Positions 37,914-47,318 of a DNA stretch of 64,000 nt are shown piece after piece. The DNA is from Scybalousia_A sp052170555 (GTDB lineage Bacteria; Bacteroidota; Bacteroidia; Bacteroidales; P3): positions 62,001-126,000 of the forward strand of contig JBQNAI010000005.1 in the NCBI GenBank assembly GCA_052170555.1, written 5' to 3'. The notes under the pieces are model-generated. The model was not told the origin of the DNA. It ran no database searches and worked only from the letters and a program-made list of their open reading frames with translations. A program made the position numbers and the translations under genes. The number at the start of each line of letters is the position of its first letter. Position 1 is the stretch's first letter.

Positions 37914-37942
37914 GACCATAATTATAAAAAATCTTATTTTTG
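37912..37942 (+). promoter_or_regulatory. feoAB promoter
   Basis: TTG (37912-37914), a 20-nt spacer and TATTTTTG (37935-37942), 71 nt before the ATG at 38014. Confidence 0.7.
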
Positions 37943-38013
37943 CACACTGGTATTTTTATAATGTTACATTGTATTATACAAATTTGGTATGTGGTATAAA
38001 AACTCTGTTTGCT

Positions 38014-40404
38014 ATGAGACTATCCGAACTTAAAACTGGAGAAAAAGGAATAATTGTTAAAGTATTCGGACATGGTGCTTTCAGAAAACGTATCTTAGAA
38101 ATGGGTTTTGTGAGTGGTAATGTCGTAGAATCTATCCTCAATGCTCCACTTAATGACCCAATAAAATACAAATTGCTAAATTTTGAAGTTTCTTTGCGAC
38201 ATAAAGACGCAGAACAAATAGAGATAGTGAGTTTTGATGATGCCAGTTCGTTAGGTACTAGAAATAATGCAACTTTACATAGTCTTCAATTTGATATTCC
38301 TGAAAATATTAAAGCTCTTGCTGAAAAAAAATCTAAAACCATTAATGTTGCTTTGGTAGGAAATCCAAATTGTGGTAAAACTTCTGTTTTCAATATTGCA
38401 GCTCACGCACATGAACACGTTGGTAATTACAGTGGAGTTACTGTTGATGAAAAAATAGGAACATTTAAATATAAGGACTATACTTTCAACTTGACAGACT
38501 TACCTGGCACATATTCTCTTAGTGCATATTCGCCTGAGGAATTGTATGTTCGCAAACATATAATGAATAAACATCCAGATATAATTCTAAATGTATTAGA
38601 TGCTTCAAATATCGAACGTAATCTCTATCTAACTACTCAAATCATTGACATGGATTTGAAAATTGTCATAGCATTAAATATGTTTGATGAGTTACAAAAA
38701 AGCGGAGATAAGTTGGATTACTATCAAATGGCAACACTTCTCGGTATCCCTATTGTGCCAACAACCGGGAGAACAGGAGAAGGAATAAGTGCCTTGTTTG
38801 ATAAAATAATAGATGTTTATGAAGACAAAGACAAACAAGCTCACCATATTCATGTCAATCACGGAGAAGATATTGAAAAGAGAATAAAAGAACTCAGATT
38901 TGCACTTTGTTCCCACAAATTCTCAGACGATATGTCTACTCGGTTTCTTGCCATTAAACTTTTGGAAAATGACGCAGACATGGAAGCGTTTGTTTGTGCC
39001 AACGATCCTGATAATAGTGTTATTACTTTAAGAAATGAAATCAAATTAGCTTTTGAAAAAGAAAACAAAACTGATTTGGAAACTGCTATCACCGACGCCA
39101 AATATGGATTCATAAGAGGAGCTCTCAAAGAGGTATATCAAAAAAATGAAAAGCCCAATGGACACAAGCTGACAGATAGTATAGACTCTATCGTTACAAA
39201 CAAATACTTAGGATTTCCTATTTTTATCTTGTTTATGTTCATTACATTTTTTTCAACATTCTTTATAGGACAATATCCTATGGATTGGATAGATGCTCTA
39301 TTTGGTTGGTTGGGAGAAAAAGTTTCATTATTGATGTCAGACGGCCCCCTAAAAGATTTACTTGTAGATGGTATAATATCAGGTGTGGGAAGTGTAATCG
39401 TTTTTTTACCAAACATTTTAATACTTTATCTATTTATTTCATTTATGGAAGATAGTGGCTATATGTCTCGTGCAGCTTTCATAATGGATAAATTAATGCA
39501 TAAGATGGGACTGCATGGGAAAAGCTTTATTCCTATGATTATGGGATTTGGTTGTAATATCCCTGCAATAATGTCTACCCGTACGATTGAGGATAGGAAA
39601 TCCAGATTGATAACTATGCTAATAATTCCTTTAATGTCTTGCTCTGCAAGAATACCAGTATATCTAATTTTAATAGGAGCATTTTTCCCAACAAAAGCTC
39701 CGCTAATTCTTTTGTTTTTATATGTATTAGGGATGTCGCTCGCCATAATTATGGCAAAATTATTTAGTAAATTTATAGTAAAAGGTCAAAGTTCACCTTT
39801 TGTTATGGAACTTCCTCCCTACCGTATGCCTACACAGAAGGCGGTACTACGACACACTTGGGAAAAGGGTAAGGAATATTTGAAAAAAATGGGCACAATA
39901 ATTCTCTTTGCTTCAATTCTAGTCTGGGCATTGGGATATTATCCTAATCACGATGCATATAAAGGTTCCAAAGAACAGATAGAAAATTCATATTTGGGAA
40001 AAATCGGGAAAAGTATAGAACCCGCAATGTCTCCGTGCGGATTTGATTGGAAACAAAGCGTATCTTTACTCAGCGGAGCATTTGCAAAGGAAATTGTTGC
40101 CTCAACTATGGGTGTTCTTTATTCGTCCTCTGACGACAGTGAGAGTGAAGCATCAGGTATTGTAGATGGTGATGAAGCAAATCTCAGAATTTCACGTCTT
40201 GTTCACAACAATATGACTCCTTTATCTGCATTGTGTATGCTTATTTTTGTACTTCTATATATGCCTTGCTTGTCAACAGTGGTTGCTATTAAAAGTGAAA
40301 CTGGCAAATGGAAATGGACACTATTTGTTATGGTTTATACTATTTGTTTAGCATGGATTTGCTCTACTATAGTCTTTCAGGTAGGAAATCTTATCATTTC
40401 TTAA
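38014..40404 (+). CDS. feoAB: FeoA-FeoB fusion, ferrous iron transporter
   Basis: Imports Fe(II) across the inner membrane. The 796-residue product begins with a FeoA SH3-like domain (MRLSELKTGEKGIIVKVFGH, RILEMGFVSGNVVE). The FeoB G domain follows from about residue 105 (VALVGNPNCGKTSVFN, DLPGTYSLSAYSPEE, ALNMFDE), then a membrane domain with Gate motifs, including SGYMSRAAFIMDK and GFGCNIPAIMSTRTI. The fusion is usual in Bacteroidota. The start at 38014 is set because the longer TTG frame begins on the promoter TTG itself. A 55-residue Cys-rich partner follows. Confidence 0.96.
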   Translation: MRLSELKTGEKGIIVKVFGHGAFRKRILEMGFVSGNVVESILNAPLNDPIKYKLLNFEVSLRHKDAEQIEIVSFDDASSLGTRNNATLHSLQFDIPENIKALAEKKSKTINVALVGNPNCGKTSVFNIAAHAHEHVGNYSGVTVDEKIGTFKYKDYTFNLTDLPGTYSLSAYSPEELYVRKHIMNKHPDIILNVLDASNIERNLYLTTQIIDMDLKIVIALNMFDELQKSGDKLDYYQMATLLGIPIVPTTGRTGEGISALFDKIIDVYEDKDKQAHHIHVNHGEDIEKRIKELRFALCSHKFSDDMSTRFLAIKLLENDADMEAFVCANDPDNSVITLRNEIKLAFEKENKTDLETAITDAKYGFIRGALKEVYQKNEKPNGHKLTDSIDSIVTNKYLGFPIFILFMFITFFSTFFIGQYPMDWIDALFGWLGEKVSLLMSDGPLKDLLVDGIISGVGSVIVFLPNILILYLFISFMEDSGYMSRAAFIMDKLMHKMGLHGKSFIPMIMGFGCNIPAIMSTRTIEDRKSRLITMLIIPLMSCSARIPVYLILIGAFFPTKAPLILLFLYVLGMSLAIIMAKLFSKFIVKGQSSPFVMELPPYRMPTQKAVLRHTWEKGKEYLKKMGTIILFASILVWALGYYPNHDAYKGSKEQIENSYLGKIGKSIEPAMSPCGFDWKQSVSLLSGAFAKEIVASTMGVLYSSSDDSESEASGIVDGDEANLRISRLVHNNMTPLSALCMLIFVLLYMPCLSTVVAIKSETGKWKWTLFVMVYTICLAWICSTIVFQVGNLIIS

Positions 40405-40471
40405 TATTATGATTATTAGATAAAACAAATCAAACTTTGAAAATACAACATCAATACAACAAGACAACAAT

Positions 40472-40639
40472 ATGAGTCTCGCAGTACAAAATATTTTAGT
40501 TAGTCTAGTGATAATGGTATCTGCTTTTTTCTTTTTAAAAAAATTTATTGGCAAAATCACTGGTAAAGAAAAAGAATGCAATTGCAAAGGAGGAAGTTGC
40601 AATTGTTCAACCTGCCGACATTCTAACAAATCAAACTAA
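40472..40639 (+). CDS. FeoB-associated Cys-rich membrane protein
   Basis: A 55-residue protein starting MSLAVQNILVSLVIMVSAFF, a single membrane segment, followed by a basic linker (KKFIGKITGKEKE) and a Cys cluster (CNCKGGSCNCSTC, six Cys). This matches the small FeoB-associated Cys-rich proteins found after feoB in Bacteroidota and Firmicutes. It lies 67 nt after feoAB on the same strand and before the hairpin at 40660, so it belongs to the feo transcript. Its biochemical role is not established. Confidence 0.85.
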   Translation: MSLAVQNILVSLVIMVSAFFFLKKFIGKITGKEKECNCKGGSCNCSTCRHSNKSN

Positions 40640-40659
40640 TAGCATTCTTATATACGTAA

Positions 40660-40699
40660 ACCAAATTCTCACATTAATGAATTAAAGTGAGAATTTGGT
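40660..40699 (+). terminator. feo operon terminator, family A-like
   Basis: A perfect 13-bp stem (40660-40672 with 40687-40699) around ATTAATGAATTAAA. The right arm contains TTAAAGTGAGAATTTGG, a family A variant. No long T tract follows. Confidence 0.6.
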
Positions 40700-40774
40700 G
40701 AAATAGTGTAGGACTTTACTTTATTGAAATGTATTGCTTAGGATTTATTTTCTCATTTAATATGAGATGCATCT

Positions 40775-40801
40775 TTGTTTTGAAAATTTTATTTACCTTT
40801 G
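40775..40801 (+). promoter_or_regulatory. Candidate promoter of TPM-lemA
   Basis: TACCTTTG (40794-40801) with a TTG at 40775-40777; the 16-nt spacer is shorter than usual. The box is 43 nt before the ATG at 40845. Confidence 0.5.
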
Positions 40802-40844
40802 TGCGTTATTTATACTGCGTAGTATATTTTTGTATTACATAACA

Positions 40845-42134
40845 ATGAAGACAACTAGACAAAGCATAATATTTTTCTTATCCTCCGTATTATTTTTTCT
40901 GAGTTTTCAATCACTTATTGCTCAAATAGATGCCAAAAGTATTGAAAATCCTAAAATAAAAGGATTAACAAATTGGGTAAATAATCAAGACAATATACTT
41001 TCTATGCAGACAGTACAGTTGCTTAATGAAAATATCAATCGCTTATATGACTCCACATCATGTCAAATAAGTGTGGTCGTTATAGAAGGAGACAAACAAA
41101 CTTCTGCTCGTGACCTTAGCATGGAACTATTCGACTTGTGGCAACCAGGAGGGAAAGATAAGAATAATGGCATGATAATTTTGGTAGTTACTCAGGCACG
41201 ACAGTGTTTTTTTAGGACAGGTTATGGTCTTGAACACATTATTACCGATGCAAAATCTACAAAAATTTTTTCTCAGATAATGAAACCATACTTCATCGAA
41301 GGGAAATGGGACGAGGGGGTCACACAAGGAACAATGGAAATTATCAATCAATTATACAAACAGTATGACAATTATTCTAACATTACAGGTAAAGAATATG
41401 ATTCCAAAAGTTTAATAAAAAAATTGTTGATTGGTTATTTTTTCATTGGATGTATTGTTTTTATTTTAATTACAAGACTGCAAAAATTATCAATAAAAGA
41501 TATTGAATACACTTTTAGATCTAAAAGAGTAAATCGTTATAAAAAAGTATTCAGAAATTATGTAGGTATCATTGCCACTTTATCTATCTTTACATTACCT
41601 ATATTCGTTATAATGTATAAATGGCGACTTTATATGATAAGAAATGAAAAAGTTTTCTGTACTTGTGGTAACGAAATGAGACTTTTGTCCGAAAAAAATG
41701 AAGATGAATTTTTAAATCATTCGCAACAGTTAGAAGAATCCCTCAAATCAAGAGATTATGACGTATGGTTATGTCCCAAATGTGGTAGAATTGCTGTGTA
41801 TTGTTACGAAAAAAATTCTTATTATGAAAATTGTCCCATATGTCATGCTAAAACATACGCTAAAATTTCAGAACAAATAATCCATACCGGTGTTTTAAAA
41901 CAAAAAAATATAGTACGAAAAACGTATTATTGTAAAAACTGTCATCACAAAGACAATATAGACGAAAAGGTGGATAATTCACTTTCACTTATTGGAGGTA
42001 TAATGGCGGGAAATATAATGGGAAGTATGGATTCTGTAAAAGACTATGGACAACACAGAGGATTCAAAAATTTTTCTGGTGGATCATTCGGCGGAGGTTT
42101 CTCTGGTGGCGGAGGAGGAGGGGGAAGTTGGTAA
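40845..42134 (+). CDS. TPM-domain membrane protein with zinc ribbons and Gly-rich tail
   Basis: A 429-residue exported protein: signal peptide ending SLIA before QIDAK, a TPM domain over about residues 35-170 (WVNNQDNILS, RDLSMELFDLWQPGGKDKNN, MIILVVTQARQCFFRTGYG), two membrane segments near 195-215 and 240-260, Cys pairs suggesting zinc ribbons (CTCGN, CPKCG, CPICH, CKNCH), and a C-terminal run of Gly and Ser ending GGGSW. TPM proteins paired with LemA are common and of unclear function. The ATG at 40845 is used because the -7 box lies inside the longer frame. lemA follows after 112 nt. Confidence 0.85.
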   Translation: MKTTRQSIIFFLSSVLFFLSFQSLIAQIDAKSIENPKIKGLTNWVNNQDNILSMQTVQLLNENINRLYDSTSCQISVVVIEGDKQTSARDLSMELFDLWQPGGKDKNNGMIILVVTQARQCFFRTGYGLEHIITDAKSTKIFSQIMKPYFIEGKWDEGVTQGTMEIINQLYKQYDNYSNITGKEYDSKSLIKKLLIGYFFIGCIVFILITRLQKLSIKDIEYTFRSKRVNRYKKVFRNYVGIIATLSIFTLPIFVIMYKWRLYMIRNEKVFCTCGNEMRLLSEKNEDEFLNHSQQLEESLKSRDYDVWLCPKCGRIAVYCYEKNSYYENCPICHAKTYAKISEQIIHTGVLKQKNIVRKTYYCKNCHHKDNIDEKVDNSLSLIGGIMAGNIMGSMDSVKDYGQHRGFKNFSGGSFGGGFSGGGGGGGSW

Positions 42135-42246
42135 TGAATATACTTATTTCATAATAATATCAAAATATCAACTATTTGATTTTATAACTTGATAAAAAAA
42201 ACAAATGAATTCAATAAAATATTAACGATAGAAAATATAAAGAAAA

Positions 42247-42828
42247 ATGAAGTTAACAAAAAGAAACATAAGTTTATTAATCATAGCAGGCATAATAACA
42301 ATTTTAGGAGGTTGGACAATAAGTAACTACAATAGTTTAATAACTCTAAATGAAGGATGTTCTTCTCAATGGTCCAAAGTAGAAAGTCAATACCAAAGGC
42401 GAATGGATCTAATACCTAATCTAGTTGTAACAGTCAAAGGTTACGCAAAGCACGAACAGGAGACTCTAACCAAAGTTATAGAAGCTCGTAATCAAGCAAC
42501 GTCATCATTACAGCAAGGTAATATTGAAGAGGTAGAAAAATCACAAACAGTAATAACATCTGCAATAAGAGATTTAAAAGTTGTCATAGAAAGATATCCG
42601 GATTTGAAAGCTAATGATAACTTTCTTGCATTGCAATCCCAACTGGAAGGAACAGAAAATCGTATTGCCGTAGAAAGACAACGTTATGCTGATGTGATAC
42701 AGCGATATAATCAAAAAATTAAAAGCTTTCCTACAAGAATTATAGCAAACATATTCGGATTTAAACAAAAAGATTATTACATGGCACAAAAAGGCAGTGA
42801 AAATGCACCAAATGTGAATTTTGATTAG
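42247..42828 (+). CDS. lemA: LemA family protein
   Basis: A 193-residue membrane-anchored coiled-coil protein: one N-terminal membrane helix (SLLIIAGIITILGGWTI) and the LemA signature (YNSLITLNEGCSSQWSKVES, YQRRMDLIPNLVVTVKGYAK) followed by NFLALQSQLEGTENRIAVER, YADVIQRYNQKIKSFPTRII. LemA proteins are widely found next to TPM-domain genes, as here, and their molecular role is not known. Likely co-transcribed with the upstream gene. Confidence 0.93.
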   Translation: MKLTKRNISLLIIAGIITILGGWTISNYNSLITLNEGCSSQWSKVESQYQRRMDLIPNLVVTVKGYAKHEQETLTKVIEARNQATSSLQQGNIEEVEKSQTVITSAIRDLKVVIERYPDLKANDNFLALQSQLEGTENRIAVERQRYADVIQRYNQKIKSFPTRIIANIFGFKQKDYYMAQKGSENAPNVNFD

Positions 42829-42864
42829 CAATTTTTGATATTGTAAAAATACTATGCCAATTCA

Positions 42865-42933
42865 TAAAATTAATGTGAGACTTTAATAAAATAAAGAGGG
42901 ACTTTAATTTGTTAGGATGGCACTTTGTTAGGA
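42865..42933. repeat. Family A repeats, four degenerate units
   Basis: AATTAATGTGAGACTTTAAT, then AATAAAGAGGGACTTTAATT, then GGATGGCACTTTGTTAGGA. These lie 3' of lemA and upstream of parC, in the same orientation as TTAAAGTGAGACTTTAA. Confidence 0.65.
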
Positions 42934-42994
42934 CGACTTATAATTTTTATTTGACTATTTGCAAAACAACAAAATCTAAAATTAAACTTTACAA

Positions 42995-45562
42995 ATGCAA
43001 GAAGGAAACATTAACGAAAAAAATGGTAATAAAGGACGTCAAACGGCATCCATAAGAGGAATGTATCAAGATTGGTTTTTGGATTATGCCTCTTACGTAA
43101 TTTTAGAACGTGCAATTCCTCATGTAAATGATGGATTAAAGCCAGTACAACGCCGTATTCTCCATTCAATGAATGAATTAGATGACGGTAGATATAATAA
43201 AGTAGCTAACATTGTGGGAAATACGATGAAATATCATCCACATGGCGATGCTTCTATCAGTGATGCTATCACGGGGTTGGGACAAAAAGAAATTATGATT
43301 GATACTCAAGGTAATTGGGGCAATATTTTAACAGGCGATTCCGCTGCTGCTCCTCGTTATATAGAAGCTCGTTTAAGTAAATTTGCTATTGAAACTTCAT
43401 TTAATTATAGAACTACGACCTTTCACCCATCATATGATGGTAGAAACCAAGAACCCGATACTCTTCCTATCAAATTCCCATTACTCTTGGCACAAGGAGC
43501 TAAGGGTATTGCTGTCGGATTAGCTTGTGAGATACTTCCTCACAATTTTATTGAACTTCTAGATGCCTCTATCTCTATTTTGAAGGATGAACCGTTTGTT
43601 ATCTATCCAGACTTTCCGACCGGAGGACTTATGGACGTGAGTGAATACAACGATGGAGTAAGAGGAGGACGACTTTTGATAAGAGCAAAAATTCAACGTG
43701 AAGACGCTAAAACTCTTGTCATAACAGAAATTCCTTATTCCACCACAGCAGACTCCTTAATTGACTCCATAGCAAAAGCAAACGACACTGGAAAGTTAAA
43801 GCTTAAAAAAATAGAAAACAACACTGCTCAAAACGTAGAGATAAGATTACATTTACCCAATGACGTTTCATCAGACCAAACAATAGATGCACTATTTGCT
43901 TTTACGGACTGTCAAAAAAGTATATCTCCTAACTCATGTGTCATTGACAATCAGCGACCTTGCTTCATGCCTATCAGTGATATCCTACGAAGAAACACAC
44001 AAACAACTGTTGATTTATTGAAAAAAGAGTTAGAATTAGAATTAAATGACTTAAAAGAGCGATGGCAATGGATTAGTTTGGAGAGAATCTTCATTGAAAA
44101 TGAAATTTATGAGGATATAAAACCATGTACAACTGATGATTCTATAAATTCAACCATTTTCAAGGGGCTGGAGCCTTTTGTTAAAGGACTTATCAGAGAC
44201 ATTACCTTGGATGATATCCTGCATTTGCGAAAAATACCCATAGATCGCATATCCAAATACAATAGTGCCAAATCACAAAATGATATTGAGGCGATAGAAA
44301 CAGATATACAGGAGGTTAAAAACAATCTTTCACATCTTACCGACTACGCAATTAGATGGTTCAAACATATTAAGGAAAAATATGGCAAAGGTAGGGAAAG
44401 AAAAACTGAGATTAGGTCATTTCATCATATTGAGGTTTCCTTAGTGGCGGCAGCGAGTGAGAAATTATATTGTAACTTCAATGAAGGTTTTGCTGGCTAC
44501 AAACTTAAAGGAGAAAACGTGCAATATATTTGTGATTGCTCTACGCTTGACGATATCATCGTGGTAAGGCAAAACGGTACGTATGTGGTTAAAAAAATCA
44601 GTGAGAAAGATTTTGTCGGTAAAGATATAATTCACATTGCCGTATTCAAACGTAACGATGACCGTACAATATATAACATCATGTATAACAATGGTCCTTA
44701 CGGTAGATGCTTTGCTAAACGTTGTGCCATCACAGGAGTTATTCGTGATAAGGAATATGATTTTACGCAAGGGGTGAAAGGCTCTACAATACTATATTTT
44801 TCGGCCAATCCTAACGGAGAGGCAGAAAAGGTTACGGTATATCTGAAAGCTAGACAGCGAATGCGCCGTTTAAGTTTCATATATGATTTTGCCAAACTTT
44901 CCATTAAAGGAAAGAATGCACAAGGAAATGTTGTTGACCCCAATCCTGTTCGTCGTATTAGTAAGAAAACAGGAGGTGTGTCTACTCTCCAGGCTCAGAA
45001 AATATGGCTTGACACATCCATTATGCAATTAAATACTTTGGAAAGAGGAAATCTTTTGGGCAAATTCAAAGGAGGAGACAAAATTATTATAATAACACAA
45101 AACGGAACATATAGAATAACAGATCCAGATTTGAATTTACATTTTGATGATGACACTCTATTAGTGGAAAAATACAATCCGAACAAACCTATCACCGTAA
45201 TATATTGGGAAAACAAGGCTTCGGCATATTATATTAAACGATTTGTTCCCGAGATATTATCAAACGACAGAGTGTCTTTCCTTGATAGTGAAACAAGTTC
45301 TCTAAAATATTGTCTTACCGACTGGCTAGGTCAAATCAGTATCAATGGTGAAACTAAGCAAGTAACAGAATTAGTAGACATAATGAAACATAAAGCAAAA
45401 GGAAAGAAAATTAGTAAAGATAAAAAAACAAAAATCAAAGTTCTTGACCCTATACCTTATGAAGAACCTATACAAGAAGGGGATAAAGAAGATATTCAGA
45501 AAGATAACTTCTTTGAAGAAAAATTAGAAGAGGATAAAGGTGTACAAGGGTCCTTATTCTAA
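42995..45562 (+). CDS. parC: DNA topoisomerase IV subunit A (ParC-type)
   Basis: Type IIA topoisomerase subunit that cuts and passes DNA. The 855-residue protein has the breakage-reunion domain with SYVILERAIPHVNDGLKPVQ near residue 35, HPHGDASISDAITGLGQ, and the active-site Tyr in APRYIEARLS. A coiled-coil and a shorter C-terminal domain (with KKTGGVSTLQAQKIW) end in an acidic tail. I prefer ParC to GyrA because of the short, degenerate C-terminal domain and lack of the GyrA box, but parE is not in the window to confirm. An exported hypothetical follows after 49 nt. Confidence 0.85.
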   Translation: MQEGNINEKNGNKGRQTASIRGMYQDWFLDYASYVILERAIPHVNDGLKPVQRRILHSMNELDDGRYNKVANIVGNTMKYHPHGDASISDAITGLGQKEIMIDTQGNWGNILTGDSAAAPRYIEARLSKFAIETSFNYRTTTFHPSYDGRNQEPDTLPIKFPLLLAQGAKGIAVGLACEILPHNFIELLDASISILKDEPFVIYPDFPTGGLMDVSEYNDGVRGGRLLIRAKIQREDAKTLVITEIPYSTTADSLIDSIAKANDTGKLKLKKIENNTAQNVEIRLHLPNDVSSDQTIDALFAFTDCQKSISPNSCVIDNQRPCFMPISDILRRNTQTTVDLLKKELELELNDLKERWQWISLERIFIENEIYEDIKPCTTDDSINSTIFKGLEPFVKGLIRDITLDDILHLRKIPIDRISKYNSAKSQNDIEAIETDIQEVKNNLSHLTDYAIRWFKHIKEKYGKGRERKTEIRSFHHIEVSLVAAASEKLYCNFNEGFAGYKLKGENVQYICDCSTLDDIIVVRQNGTYVVKKISEKDFVGKDIIHIAVFKRNDDRTIYNIMYNNGPYGRCFAKRCAITGVIRDKEYDFTQGVKGSTILYFSANPNGEAEKVTVYLKARQRMRRLSFIYDFAKLSIKGKNAQGNVVDPNPVRRISKKTGGVSTLQAQKIWLDTSIMQLNTLERGNLLGKFKGGDKIIIITQNGTYRITDPDLNLHFDDDTLLVEKYNPNKPITVIYWENKASAYYIKRFVPEILSNDRVSFLDSETSSLKYCLTDWLGQISINGETKQVTELVDIMKHKAKGKKISKDKKTKIKVLDPIPYEEPIQEGDKEDIQKDNFFEEKLEEDKGVQGSLF

Positions 45563-45611
45563 GGTTGAATATAACAAATAATATACAATAAATCTCAAAT
45601 TTAAAGCACTA

Positions 45612-46352
45612 ATGAATAAGAAATTTTTATTAATATTGAACCTCATATTAATAAGCTGTTGCGTTTTTTCTCAAAAAGAAGCAAATACATTTCTAAATAA
45701 TCAAAGAGAAAAAACAAAAAGAGAAATTATATATCTTATTCCTTCAACCGAATTAATAAGGACAAACATAACCACTTTGGATAGTGTTGATGATACCATT
45801 GTTTTGAGTATTTTCACACGTGAAATTGTGAATAGTTTGGAGTTTTACGGATTTGAGGTAAGACAAGTTACCTCTAATCCTACGATATTAAAGGATAATG
45901 AACACACATTAGAAATTACACAGGCAGAAATAGAGGAATATTCTTTCTACGATTCAATTAAAGACGATTATACCCCAGAACTCAAATTTTACAAGCAACT
46001 CAATGGTGTTAGAATAAATATCTGGCTCACCTACAACAAACAAAAGCAAGAAGATAAATTGATTTTTTATAATGAAGAGCAAATAACAGACGGCATGGAG
46101 GGGTATTTTGAGACTGAAAATTCAAAACAAACGTATGTTAACTATGAAATCGTTCCCATTAATCCAAATGACGTATACCTTATTTCTTTTGCTAATGCAA
46201 GAAAGTGTGCTGAGTATTTTTTTAATTTTCTTTTGAATCGTTATGTGTATATTCATACGGGAGGTAAGGACAATAATTTCTACAGCATTTCACCTCAAAG
46301 AACATTGTTAAAGAGCAAATACCCCTTTACTTCATTTGATATTATTCAGTAA
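45612..46352 (+). CDS. Exported hypothetical protein
   Basis: A 246-residue protein with a signal peptide (MNKKFLLILNLILISCCVFS, then QKEAN). The LISC sequence could be read as a lipobox, but the Gln after Ser fits the signal peptidase I pattern of its neighbours. The mature part has EIIYLIPSTELIRTNITTL and repeated Tyr/Asn stretches. No family recognised. It follows parC by 49 nt and may share its transcript; a very long hairpin follows 3'. Confidence 0.65.
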   Translation: MNKKFLLILNLILISCCVFSQKEANTFLNNQREKTKREIIYLIPSTELIRTNITTLDSVDDTIVLSIFTREIVNSLEFYGFEVRQVTSNPTILKDNEHTLEITQAEIEEYSFYDSIKDDYTPELKFYKQLNGVRINIWLTYNKQKQEDKLIFYNEEQITDGMEGYFETENSKQTYVNYEIVPINPNDVYLISFANARKCAEYFFNFLLNRYVYIHTGGKDNNFYSISPQRTLLKSKYPFTSFDIIQ

Positions 46353-46382
46353 TAAAAAATTATCAATATAATTTCAATATAT

Positions 46383-46470
46383 TAAAATAAAGTGCCGATT
46401 CAATAAATTAAAGTGGGACTTTGTTTTGTTAATCTCCCACTTTAATTTGTTGAATCGGCACTTTGTTTTA
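46383..46470. repeat. Very long family A inverted repeat (36-bp stem) overlapping the tcdA promoter region
   Basis: The left arm (46383-46418) and right arm (46435-46470) are complementary over 36 bp with only two G-U pairs and a 16-nt loop (CTTTGTTTTGTTAATC). Each arm contains the unit AATTAAAGTGGGA and AAAGTGCCGATTCAA. The right arm stops 10 nt before the -7 box (46481-46488) of tcdA. It could terminate the upstream transcript, control tcdA, or be a remnant of a mobile repeat. Confidence 0.8.
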
Positions 46471-46480
46471 ATATTTTTAG

Positions 46481-46488
46481 TACCTTCG
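46481..46488 (+). promoter_or_regulatory. Candidate -7 box of tcdA
   Basis: TACCTTCG, one base from consensus, 25 nt before the ATG at 46514. TTG at 46463-46465 is inside the hairpin arm with a 15-nt spacer, shorter than usual. Confidence 0.45.
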
Positions 46489-46513
46489 CACCGTATTTTT
46501 GAAACAAAGTATT

Positions 46514-47272
46514 ATGACAGAGAGAACATTGCTTTTGGTAGGAGAACAAAGGATGCAAATGCTATCTAATGCTTGCGTAATGGTAGCAGGACTGGGAGGT
46601 GTAGGAGCTTATGCAGCTGAATCAATAGTTCGTGCCGGTATCAAACGAATTGTCATTTTTGACGGCGATATTGTTTCTAATAGTAATATTAATAGACAAT
46701 TAATTGCTTTACATTCAACCATTGGAATGAGTAAAGCCCTACTTATGGAGCAACGGCTTAAAGATATAAACCCTGATTGCGAAGTTATTTCAATAAAAGA
46801 ATACATCAAAGACGAACGAATGCCTCAATTATTGAACGATTATTCTCCTGATTGGGTAATTGATGCTATAGATACTTTATCTCCAAAAGTTTTTTTACTT
46901 GCACATTGTTACAAAAAAAGAATTAAGGTAGTTAGTTCTATGGGAAGTGGGGGAAAATTTGACCCTTCACTCGTCAAAATAACAGATATAAGTCAAACTT
47001 TTCAATGTCCGCTTGCTCACCATATAAGAAAACTATTGCATAAACAAGGAATATATGAAGGAATAGTAGCTGTATTTTCTCCTGAACACGTTTCCAAAGA
47101 CTGTACCATAGAAGAATTGTCTGAAAATAAGAGAACAATAGTTGGAACCATATCCTATATGCCATCAATCTTCGGTTTGATGGCAGCAAGCGTTGTAATA
47201 AGGGAATTGATGGGTATGAAGAGTTATAAAAGAATTAAGGATAATAAATATTATGAAAATAAAAAGGAATAA
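46514..47272 (+). CDS. tcdA: tRNA threonylcarbamoyladenosine dehydratase TcdA
   Basis: Uses ATP to form cyclic t6A in tRNAs. The product from 46514 is 252 residues. It shows the E1-like ThiF fold: ERTLLLVGEQRMQMLSNACV, the ATP loop VMVAGLGGVGAYAAESIVRA, IVIFDGDIVSNSNINRQ, DWVIDAIDTLSPKV, and the TcdA-specific SMGSGGKFDPSLVKI and FGLMAASVVIREL. The TTG 15 nt upstream is not used because ATG gives the normal start (MTERTLLLVG). The next gene begins 46 nt past its stop, or overlaps it if a more upstream ATG is used. Confidence 0.93.
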   Translation: MTERTLLLVGEQRMQMLSNACVMVAGLGGVGAYAAESIVRAGIKRIVIFDGDIVSNSNINRQLIALHSTIGMSKALLMEQRLKDINPDCEVISIKEYIKDERMPQLLNDYSPDWVIDAIDTLSPKVFLLAHCYKKRIKVVSSMGSGGKFDPSLVKITDISQTFQCPLAHHIRKLLHKQGIYEGIVAVFSPEHVSKDCTIEELSENKRTIVGTISYMPSIFGLMAASVVIRELMGMKSYKRIKDNKYYENKKE

Positions 47273-47318
47273 AAAAACTTTCCTTCACATTCACAACAAC
47301 AAACACAACAACACTATT

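Larger units (their letters stand above)
37631..38013. other. Divergent promoter region regulator-feoAB
   Basis: A 383-nt gap between the two divergent genes, containing the feoAB promoter. I see no gene. Direct repeats of TCAATAT/ACTCAATATTGAGTATT form a small palindrome (AATACTCAATATTGAGTATT, 37894-37913) that overlaps the TTG element and could be an operator. Confidence 0.5.

Noticed and set aside
37912..38013. N-terminal extension of FeoAB from a TTG start.
   Set aside because: The segment contains the promoter itself (TTG and TATTTTTG) and precedes the conserved FeoA beginning.
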